Of a DNA stretch of 13,918 nucleotides, positions 1 to 5,404 are shown piece after piece. Origin of the DNA: Thermoplasmata archaeon (lineage in GTDB: Archaea > Thermoplasmatota > Thermoplasmata > Thermoplasmatales > Thermoplasmataceae); NCBI GenBank assembly GCA_021801305.1, contig JAJYYD010000099.1, positions 1 through 13,918 on the forward strand, read 5' to 3'. How positions within the stretch are numbered: the stretch's first letter is position 1; every line of letters starts with the position of its first letter. The notes beneath the pieces were generated by a model. The model made no database searches. It was not told the origin of the DNA and saw nothing but the letters and a program-made list of their open reading frames with translations. Position numbers and translations under genes: made by a program.

Positions 1-476
1 TCAAGAGTGTAACTTATATTGAGATACTGGACCTGTGTCTGGTTGTTTACCGGTGTGAGAACAAACTGGTTGTTCGATATAACTGCAGCAGTGTTCCCGT
101 TGACTGTTACTGTGGGTGGTGTCACCGTATAATACCATACTGCTGACCATAGGTCGAAGAATTTGTTCCATGTCGATGTTATGTTGCTGATTCCTGTATA
201 GGTTCCGGTTAGAGGGCCGCCAATCCAGTGCAGTGTTGCATTACCAGTATATTGCCCCTGCAGAAGCGTTGAATTTTCAATGGCTATGTAATCCCAGTGC
301 GCATAAGCATTGTCAAGAACAACTGTGCCCTGCTGCGCCTTGTAACTGGCTTGCAGACTGTTGTAGCCGCTTTTCTCGCTGCTGAGCCCTGAGTACTCAA
401 ATACAAAAAGGCCGGCCATAACTATGGTAAGCGCAATAAACACTGCCGATACCATCTTTAAAGTTTTAAGATCCAT
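1..476 (-). CDS. Membrane-anchored extracytoplasmic protein with NTF2/SnoaL-like domain (partial, 3' end outside window)
   Basis: An open frame runs from ATG at 476 off the left edge; 158 codons are visible and no stop is met. Residues 1-7 are short and basic (MDLKTLK). Residues 9-27 form one hydrophobic helix, which reads as an uncleaved signal anchor. The rest is polar and rich in Asn, Thr and Tyr, with five N-X-S/T sequons (N68, N79, N98, N145, N153), as expected of a glycosylated archaeal surface protein. The pattern from about residue 44 onward (a helix containing NAYAHWDYIAIEN, then LLQGQYTGNATLHWIGGPLTG, a short helix with W103-F107, then beta strands) matches the NTF2/SnoaL-like cone fold. 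That is family-level recognition only; no ligand or activity can be named. The next upstream gene, the HxlR-like regulator, ends 80 bp away on the same strand. Confidence 0.7.
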   Translation of the reverse strand, partial: MDLKTLKMVSAVFIALTIVMAGLFVFEYSGLSSEKSGYNSLQASYKAQQGTVVLDNAYAHWDYIAIENSTLLQGQYTGNATLHWIGGPLTGTYTGISNITSTWNKFFDLWSAVWYYTVTPPTVTVNGNTAAVISNNQFVLTPVNNQTQVQYLNISYTL

Positions 477-556
477 GACAGGTCATTCAGACAGGTATCT
501 TCACTTTTTTTCAAGTTTTATTGCAGGTAATATGCAAATCATTTACAAATGAAGCC

Positions 557-928
557 TCAATCCAGAGTTTCAGATAATTTCAAAAACGGGATAAGCGAGT
601 CCATTATCCTTTTCCCTCTTTCGGTAAGGGAATACGTGACGCTTCCCTCCCTTTCATTCCTGTCCAGGAGTTTCATCTCTTCAAGTTCCTTCAGGCGTTT
701 TGATATTATGGTGGAGCTTGAATCGGGGATGCTTTTGAGGATCTCGTTAAAATTTTTCCTCAATCCTTCCTTTTCCATAATGGCCAGTATGAGCATGGTA
801 TATTTTTTTCCTATCTGGGAGAATATTGGGAGAGCCGGATCGACGCATATCACGTCACTTCCGCTTCTGATCATGCAGATAGTTTTCCTTCTTCTGGATC
901 TTTCCCTCTCTTTTTCTTCCCGGTTCAT
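557..928 (-). CDS. HxlR-family winged-helix transcriptional regulator, candidate mercury-responsive repressor
   Basis: A 123-aa protein of usual HxlR length. After a strongly charged N-terminus (runs of E, R and K) comes the HxlR core: I-F-S-Q-I-G-K-K-Y-T-M-L-I-L, then FNEILKSIPDSSSTIISKRL as recognition region, LKELEEMKLLDRNE, and the wing VTYSLTERGKRIMDSL. HxlR proteins are homodimeric DNA-binding regulators, and many sense ligands or thiol-reactive compounds through an N-terminal Cys. Here two Cys lie nine residues apart before helix 1 (C18 and C28 from this start), a plausible Hg(II) or thiol site. The frame stays open upstream to GTG 949. I chose ATG 928 because a TATA-like AATTTAAC at 956-963 would place transcription initiation near 935. 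The gene is divergent from the HMA-merA operon, so control of that operon and of itself is likely but inferred. Confidence 0.85.
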   Translation of the reverse strand: MNREEKERERSRRRKTICMIRSGSDVICVDPALPIFSQIGKKYTMLILAIMEKEGLRKNFNEILKSIPDSSSTIISKRLKELEEMKLLDRNEREGSVTYSLTERGKRIMDSLIPFLKLSETLD

Positions 929-955
929 AGGCAATGTTTCAACAGTCACAATGGA

Positions 956-964
956 GTTAAATTT
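956..964 (-). promoter_or_regulatory. TATA-like element for the HxlR-family regulator
   Basis: On the minus strand the sequence AAATTTAAC lies about 32 nt upstream of ATG 928. An initiation site about 25 nt downstream of its centre would fall near 935, giving an almost leaderless mRNA. It is too close to the upstream GTG (949) to serve that start. Position and composition are the only evidence. Confidence 0.4.
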
Positions 965-996
965 TTTTCTACTTTCTTTGAAAACATGAACAAAAC

Positions 997-1018
997 AAGG
1001 TAAACTTTTCTTTACTTT
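997..1018. promoter_or_regulatory. Candidate operator: inverted repeat upstream of the HMA-merA promoter
   Basis: AAGGTAAA (997-1004) and TTTACTTT (1011-1018) form a 7-of-8 inverted repeat around a 6-nt spacer, ending 6 nt before the TATA box at 1025. The heptamer TACTTTC of the right arm (1013-1019) recurs at 970-976, nearer the divergent regulator's promoter. A dimeric winged-helix repressor bound here would overlap the TFB/TBP site. The site lies between divergent regulator and target genes, where HxlR operators usually occur. Binding is not shown by sequence alone. Confidence 0.45.
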
Positions 1019-1024
1019 CCACCA

Positions 1025-1031
1025 TTTATAT
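1025..1031 (+). promoter_or_regulatory. TATA box of the HMA-merA operon
   Basis: TTTATAT is centred 23 nt upstream of ATG 1051, the spacing expected for a leaderless archaeal transcript that starts at the A of the start codon. No Shine-Dalgarno sequence precedes ATG 1051, which fits. Confidence 0.6.
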
Positions 1032-1050
1032 GATCTGACAATTCTTGATC

Positions 1051-1284
1051 ATGGTATCTAAAAAAGTAACAATGCGTGTATTTGGAATGACATGTGATGA
1101 CTGCGTGAGAACGGTGAGTGATGGCCTTAAGGATGGCGGAGCCACAGAGATATTTGTTTCATTAAAGGACGGAACTGCATCCGCTGTTGTGGACGACAGC
1201 AGAATGAAGCCGGAAGATCTTTCAAAGATCCCTGTTTTTGGAGAAAAATCCCATTACAAAGCCCAGGTAAGAAAGGTGGAATGA
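1051..1284 (+). CDS. Heavy-metal-associated (HMA) domain metallochaperone, MerP/CopZ-like, in the mer operon
   Basis: A 77-aa single-domain protein. The HMA signature G-M-T-C-D-D-C lies at residues 12-18, with metal-binding C15 and C18. The order beta-alpha-beta-beta-alpha-beta can be followed through VRTVSDGLKDGG, the strand ATEIFVSLKDGTASAVV and a second helix from about residue 55. HMA proteins bind soft metals between the two Cys and pass them to partners. In this operon the likely cargo is Hg(II), handed to the CXXXXC active site of MerA. It corresponds to the N-terminal HMA domain fused to many bacterial MerA proteins, here as a separate cytoplasmic protein with no signal peptide, unlike bacterial periplasmic MerP. 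A TTG at 1045 is in frame, but ATG 1051 fits the TATA spacing. Its stop overlaps the merA start (ATGA at 1281-1284), so translation is probably coupled. Confidence 0.85.
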   Translation: MVSKKVTMRVFGMTCDDCVRTVSDGLKDGGATEIFVSLKDGTASAVVDDSRMKPEDLSKIPVFGEKSHYKAQVRKVE

Positions 1285-2711
1285 TCTTGAAAAGTGAGTA
1301 TGACCTCGTAATACTTGGGCGAGGTGCTGCGGCTTTCTCTGCCGCAATAAAGGCCAGCGAGATAACTGCAGGGCAGGCATCCATAGCCATGATCGGGTTT
1401 GGACCCCTTGGGGGAACGTGCGTTAATGTGGGATGCGTTCCCTCCAAGTATCTCATAGAAGCTGCAAAGGTTGTTCATAACCAGTCACACCCAAGGTATC
1501 CCGGCATTGATTCCATTAAACCGGCCATAAATTCCGGAAAGATCATGGGATCTTTAAGGGATGCAGTGAAAGAAGAACGGGTGAACAAGTATGAGAATGT
1601 CCTGAAGTCATATGGCAACATAGATATTTATGAAGGGAGAGCAAGGTTTCTGGACAAAAGTACAGTGATTGTTGATAACAACGGTGATTCGGAAAAGCTG
1701 AATGGATATAATTTCATAATTGCAACCGGGTCTTCCACAAAAATACCACATATAGAAGGACTGGAAGACACTGGTTATTTAACCAGCAATACGGTCTGGG
1801 ACCTCAATAATCTGCCTGGAAAACTTGCAATACTGGGTGGAGGCTTCATAGGACTTGAGATAGGGCAGTCACTGGAGCGGCTTGGCACAGAGGTTACAGT
1901 CATAAAGGAACATGACACAGTTGCCCCCGGAATTGAAGAGGAAATTGGCGCCAAGCTCATGGAAATACTGAAATCAGAGGGAATGGAATTCAGGACCGGA
2001 AAAAAGGTGATGAGAGTTTTTTCAAGGAATGGAAAGAAGATAATTGAAACACAGTCCAGGCGTGGAAAAGAAGAAATGGAAGTGGATGAAATACTTGTTT
2101 CTTCCGGTAGAATCCCCAATGTCGCGGGCCTCGACCTGGAAAAGGCCGGGGTGGAGTACTCCTCAAAAGGGATATTCACTGATGAGACCATGAAAACCAC
2201 AAACCCTCTCATTTATGCTGCAGGTGATGTTGTTGACCAGAGATACAAACTTGAAACCCTGGCAGCCGGTGAGGGTTCCATTGCTGCTTCAAACATATAT
2301 GCCGGAACTGAAAAGAAGGTGAACCTACAGCTTGTTCCATGGGCAGTTTTCACTGAACCACAGTTTGCATCCGTTGGATACACAGAATCGGGTTATAATC
2401 AGACTGGAAGAAAAAGCATCACAAGAACTGTTCCACTTGACCTGGTCCCAAAAGCGAGAATACTCAGGGAAGAACATGGTATTTTCAAAATGGTGGTTGA
2501 TTCAGAAACCGAGAAGATTGTCGGCATTCATGTCCTTTCACCCAATGCCGCCGAGTTCATAATTGAAGGCGTATATGCAATAAGGTACGGCCTTACTTTC
2601 AGGGACCTCATAGAGAACAGCCACATATTTCCAACAGTAGCTGAGGGGATTAAACTTACAGCCCAGTCATTCACCAGGGACCTGTCAAGAATGAGTTGCT
2701 GCATGGAGTGA
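1281..2711 (+). CDS. merA: Mercuric reductase (FAD-dependent, NAD(P)H:Hg(II) oxidoreductase)
   Basis: MerA reduces Hg(II) to volatile Hg(0) in the cytoplasm using NAD(P)H through FAD. This is a 476-aa class I pyridine-nucleotide disulfide oxidoreductase. It has an FAD-binding start G-R-G-A-A-A-F (13-19), redox motif G-G-T-C-V-N-V-G-C-V-P-S-K (44-56, C47 and C52), NAD(P)-binding GGGFIG (186-191), and a second FAD motif YAAGDV. Two features separate it from dihydrolipoamide dehydrogenase. The C-terminal region PTVAEGIKLTAQSF replaces the HAHPT/E dyad, and the tail ends S-C-C-M-E (C473, C474), the vicinal Cys pair that delivers Hg(II) to the partner subunit's active site. It has no fused HMA domain; the preceding gene supplies one. 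Start: ATG 1281 overlaps the previous stop. An in-frame TTG at 1287 sits about 8 nt after AAGGTGG and is an alternative. No merB or merT is visible. Confidence 0.96.
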   Translation: MILKSEYDLVILGRGAAAFSAAIKASEITAGQASIAMIGFGPLGGTCVNVGCVPSKYLIEAAKVVHNQSHPRYPGIDSIKPAINSGKIMGSLRDAVKEERVNKYENVLKSYGNIDIYEGRARFLDKSTVIVDNNGDSEKLNGYNFIIATGSSTKIPHIEGLEDTGYLTSNTVWDLNNLPGKLAILGGGFIGLEIGQSLERLGTEVTVIKEHDTVAPGIEEEIGAKLMEILKSEGMEFRTGKKVMRVFSRNGKKIIETQSRRGKEEMEVDEILVSSGRIPNVAGLDLEKAGVEYSSKGIFTDETMKTTNPLIYAAGDVVDQRYKLETLAAGEGSIAASNIYAGTEKKVNLQLVPWAVFTEPQFASVGYTESGYNQTGRKSITRTVPLDLVPKARILREEHGIFKMVVDSETEKIVGIHVLSPNAAEFIIEGVYAIRYGLTFRDLIENSHIFPTVAEGIKLTAQSFTRDLSRMSCCME

Positions 2712-2747
2712 ATATGGTTATTATGAACAGGTTTCTTATTTTGATTA

Positions 2748-2774
2748 TTCATGAAACCATTTTTATTTCATGAA
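2748..2774. terminator. Inverted repeat and T-rich tract after merA (possible terminator)
   Basis: TTCATGAAA (2748-2756) and TTTCATGAA (2766-2774) are perfect 9-nt inverted arms around CCATTTTTA. Each arm contains the palindrome TTCATGAA and is followed by CCAT, so the same pair can be read as direct repeats. The T-rich stretches at 2731-2749 and 2759-2768 would suit archaeal termination of merA. The right arm also overlaps the 3' end of the minus-strand pseudogene. A protein-binding site cannot be excluded. Confidence 0.35.
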
Positions 2775-3047
2775 CCATCGACAGATATATTTCAGATTCT
2801 CTTTGGGCGTTCTTGCATGGATCTCAAACGGATACTCAAATCCCTTTTCAGTTAAGGAAAACAGCATTTCAGCAGTATGGACTTCAGGGTTAATTCCGGT
2901 GACTGTTGCATACTGAATGTGACCAGATCATAGGATTCCCCATCAATCTGCCATTTTCGCAGTTACATGGAACCGGTCTGCTTCCTGTGCAGGGAACTGT
3001 ACAAAGTCTTCAGATGACATCCTGTATGTATCATGTTCAAAGCACAT
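2763..3047 (-). pseudogene. Degraded gene for a small (about 94-aa) protein of unknown function
   Basis: From ATG 3047, preceded by GGTGAGG, the minus strand reads MCFEHDTYRMSSEDFVQFPA and continues sensibly to ...FHVTAK. It then meets TGA codons at about 2943-2945 and 2928-2930. The same frame resumes with ATVTGINPEVHTAEM, a helix-like LFSLTEKGFEYPFEIHARTP and the end KENLKYICRWFMK before TAA at 2763-2765. Between the two blocks the +1 frame reads naturally (KWQIDGESYDLVT). The simplest reading is therefore an extra A in the AAAA run at 2954-2957 and a compensating one-base loss near 2922-2926. Total length is 285 nt, an exact multiple of three, consistent with paired indels. I do not recognise the family. 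Sequencing error or two point nonsense mutations remain possible. Confidence 0.5.
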
Positions 3048-3184
3048 ATAACCTCACCTTATTACAACCAGGAGAAAACTGATCGCTTTGAACGATGGCT
3101 CTGATGGATGCACTTTATTTACAAACCTGGGATATTTTATTGTAAGGATTTCTCCTTCTTTGTGTCAAATAATGACATATTGCC
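3048..3184. other. Intergenic region upstream of the APH-fold kinase gene
   Basis: AT-rich spacer between the pseudogene and the kinase gene. CAAATAAT at 3166-3173 is TATA-like and lies 25 nt from the second Met codon (ATG 3194) of the kinase gene, 16 nt from the first (3185). Nothing else with clear structure is seen. Confidence 0.3.
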
Positions 3185-4171
3185 ATGGGCTTGATGCCTG
3201 TAGAACTTTTTTATTATAGGCTGTTATTCCATCGGGTGGACAACTCCCCTGACTTTTCAGTAATAAGGAATTTTGTGGCACCGTTTATTGAAAACCCGGG
3301 AAATTCCGTTATATTTAACATTGCGGAAGGCTGGAACAACAGGATTTACCAGATAGGCAAAGGATACATGCTGAAGACACCGCTGGACCATGAAAACGTA
3401 AGGCAGCTGGAACTGGAGGTGCGTATTTCACGATTTTTGCAGGGAATGATTTCAGTTCCAGTACCTTCATTTCTGCATTACGGCAGAATGGAGGATGGGA
3501 ATTTTGCTGCGTTGTACAGAAGACTTGCTGGATCGAACATTACAAACAAGGAATACGGTAGGCAGGAGGACCGGGTTAAACCGGAAGACCTTGAAGAAGG
3601 TGCAAGAAGGGAGTTTTTCAGGGACGTATCCCGAATCTCCATGAAAATAATGTCGATACCCGTGAAACAGGTGCCTGAAATTGAGAGAAAATGTGGGACA
3701 GTTCTAATTAAACATTACATGGATATGCTCCAGCTTGCCCGTGATCACGTTTTTAACTCTATCGACCGGAACTCGGGAATTCGGATTGAGAGTTATTTCA
3801 AGGATGTGCTGAAACCTGAGGTGTTTAATTTCACTCCATGCTTTATACATGGAGACCTGGGAGGATGGAACATACTTTATGACAGGGAAGCCATGAAAAT
3901 ATCCGGCCTGCTTGACTGGGGAAACGCATCTGTGTCAGATCCCGCAATGGATTATTCAGAACTCGTTTATGATTACGGCAATGAATTTTCAAAAGTTTTC
4001 ATGGAATATATGAAAAGAAATGGGATTAAATTCGACAATAGTTTCGGGAAGAGATCCGATTTCTATGTCCGCATATCCGGAATCATCGACGCACTTTATG
4101 GAATTGAGAAGCAGGATGATGCATACCTTAAACATGGGCTGGCCGAGATCGAGAGGACATTCGGCCACTGA
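3185..4171 (+). CDS. Aminoglycoside phosphotransferase (APH)-fold small-molecule kinase
   Basis: A 328-aa cytoplasmic protein of usual APH/choline-kinase length. The N-lobe has the glycine-region analogue FNIAEGWNNRIYQIG (44-58), the ATP-anchoring Lys at K64 (YMLKTP) and acidic E76/E78 in the following helix. The C-lobe carries the Brenner motif I-H-G-D-L-G-G-W-N-I (221-230), with catalytic base D224 and metal ligand N229, then the DFG-equivalent L-L-D-W-G (242-246) with D244. APH-fold enzymes phosphorylate hydroxyls on antibiotics, sugars, choline or other metabolites. In an archaeon without antibiotic pressure on this target a metabolic substrate is more likely, but the sequence does not name it. 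The start may be ATG 3194 (residue 4), which suits a leaderless mRNA from CAAATAAT at 3166. The next gene is 53 bp away on the same strand but has its own likely promoter. Confidence 0.85.
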   Translation: MGLMPVELFYYRLLFHRVDNSPDFSVIRNFVAPFIENPGNSVIFNIAEGWNNRIYQIGKGYMLKTPLDHENVRQLELEVRISRFLQGMISVPVPSFLHYGRMEDGNFAALYRRLAGSNITNKEYGRQEDRVKPEDLEEGARREFFRDVSRISMKIMSIPVKQVPEIERKCGTVLIKHYMDMLQLARDHVFNSIDRNSGIRIESYFKDVLKPEVFNFTPCFIHGDLGGWNILYDREAMKISGLLDWGNASVSDPAMDYSELVYDYGNEFSKVFMEYMKRNGIKFDNSFGKRSDFYVRISGIIDALYGIEKQDDAYLKHGLAEIERTFGH

Positions 4172-4224
4172 AAATATATGATTTCCCTTTGTTAATAAGG
4201 TTTTTGTGGTAACCCTTTTAACAG

Positions 4225-5253
4225 ATGGTAAAATCGCAAACCATGAAAGCGATGGTATTGCACAAGACAGCAGCGGTGAATACAAACCCGCTTAAGCTGG
4301 AAGACGTGGACAGACCGGAACCGGCCATTGGGCAGGTTCTCCTGAAGATTATATCAGCAGGAGTATGCAGGTCCAACCTTCACATGATTGAGGGAGACTG
4401 GCTGCATGACGGTGTGCCCTCAAGATTTCCCATAATACCGGGCCATGAGATCATCGGGGAGATTGCAGAACTGGGTGATGGCGTGGACTGGCTTAAGAAG
4501 GGACAGAAAGTTGGAATACAGCCCCTCTGGACCACATGTGGCAGATGCGAATACTGCCTTACCGGTAGAGAAAACCTGTGCCCCCGCAAGGAGATCACGG
4601 GAGAAACCCTTGATGGAGGCTACGCCGAATATCTGCTTGGAGATGCCATGCATGTTTATCCTGTTCCACAGGGAGTTGATCCTGAACTGTCAGCGCCACT
4701 CTTCTGCCCCGGAGTTACTGCCTACAGGGCAGTCAGGAAGGCAGATCTGAGCCCCGAGAAGACTGTGTATGTAATGGGAATTGGAGGCGTTGGACATGTG
4801 GTTGTTCAGATAGCAAAGCTTACCGGTTCAAAGGTCGTGGCGGTCTCGACAGGAAAGGAACACAGTGAACTTGCGTATGAAAGCGGTGCTGATGAAGTAT
4901 TTAATCCGGGAGTAAAATATGACAGACTCGGTGACCATGCCAGGAAAGCTGATTCGGTCATTGTCTTCTCACCAAACCAGGATGCCATAAATGCGGCTTC
5001 TAAGCTGGTCAAGGCAGGCGGAAACATTGTTCTCGGTGTTCATGGCGGCATGGACCGGATCAATTTTGTGGATGAAATCCAGATCAGGGGAAGCGTTATC
5101 GGCCCAAGGAGTGATATGTATTCTGTACTGGATCTCGCAGCAAGAGGGAAGATAAAGATTCATTCCACAAAATATAAGCTGTCAGAGGCAAATGATGTCC
5201 TGAACCTCCTGAAAGCCGGGAAAATAAAGGGTAGAGCGGTTCTCATACCTTGA
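4225..5253 (+). CDS. Zinc-dependent alcohol dehydrogenase (medium-chain dehydrogenase/reductase)
   Basis: A 342-aa MDR-family enzyme that would oxidise an alcohol or reduce an aldehyde with NAD(P)(H). The N-terminal GroES-like domain carries catalytic zinc ligands C48 (G-V-C-R-S-N), H74 and E75 (IPGHE), and probably C161 (F-C-P-G-V-T-A-Y). The structural zinc site is C105, C108, C111 and C119 (CGRCEYCLTGRENLC). The Rossmann domain begins at VYVMGIGGVGHVVVQIAK, with G-I-G-G-V-G at 185-190. All expected ligands are present, so it should be active. Substrate is unknown. Homologues often begin at MKAM, equivalent to ATG 4243; CCTTTTAACA at 4213-4222 is about 25 nt before that codon and could be its TATA box. 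The longer start 4225 is listed because TTAATAA at 4192-4198 could serve it. Confidence 0.93.
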   Translation: MVKSQTMKAMVLHKTAAVNTNPLKLEDVDRPEPAIGQVLLKIISAGVCRSNLHMIEGDWLHDGVPSRFPIIPGHEIIGEIAELGDGVDWLKKGQKVGIQPLWTTCGRCEYCLTGRENLCPRKEITGETLDGGYAEYLLGDAMHVYPVPQGVDPELSAPLFCPGVTAYRAVRKADLSPEKTVYVMGIGGVGHVVVQIAKLTGSKVVAVSTGKEHSELAYESGADEVFNPGVKYDRLGDHARKADSVIVFSPNQDAINAASKLVKAGGNIVLGVHGGMDRINFVDEIQIRGSVIGPRSDMYSVLDLAARGKIKIHSTKYKLSEANDVLNLLKAGKIKGRAVLIP

Positions 5254-5320
5254 GGTATGGATTAAAATTACAGATTTTAGTACTTAAATTTAATCCATCA
5301 ATTTTTTATCTTTTGATTTG
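5245..5320 (+). terminator. Nested inverted repeats and T-rich tract after the alcohol dehydrogenase gene
   Basis: Two palindromes overlap at the gene end. ATACCT-TG-AGGTAT (5245-5258) spans the stop codon. ATGGATTAAA (5257-5266) pairs exactly with TTTAATCCAT (5289-5298) across a 22-nt loop, extending to 12 of 13 if the arms are read to 5269 and 5286. T-rich sequence follows (T6 at 5302-5307, TTTT at 5311-5314), as expected for archaeal termination. The long AT-rich palindrome could equally be an operator for the next gene, about 110 nt downstream. Confidence 0.45.
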
Positions 5321-5375
5321 CATGAGGAGCTTTTAATTTTAACACCAATTAACAAAATATTTATGAATGACCGGG

Positions 5376-5383
5376 ATTTAAGT
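5376..5383 (+). promoter_or_regulatory. TATA box of the radical SAM gene
   Basis: ATTTAAGT is centred about 25 nt upstream of ATG 5405, fitting a leaderless mRNA, with purine-rich sequence downstream. A second TATA-like AAATATTT at 5355-5362 would initiate near 5384. Either one places the in-frame ATG at 5318 upstream of the transcript, so 5405 is preferred. Confidence 0.5.
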
Positions 5384-5404
5384 AGTAAAGTACAGAGGGT
5401 CAAT

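Noticed and set aside
2925..2946. Two in-frame TGA codons that might be recoded as an amino acid
   Set aside because: No selenocysteine element is visible, and the +1 frame between the blocks gives a far more natural peptide, so paired indels explain it better.
3185..4171. Antibiotic-resistance determinant
   Set aside because: The APH fold is shared by many metabolic kinases; nothing here ties it to an aminoglycoside, so a resistance label would be unsupported.
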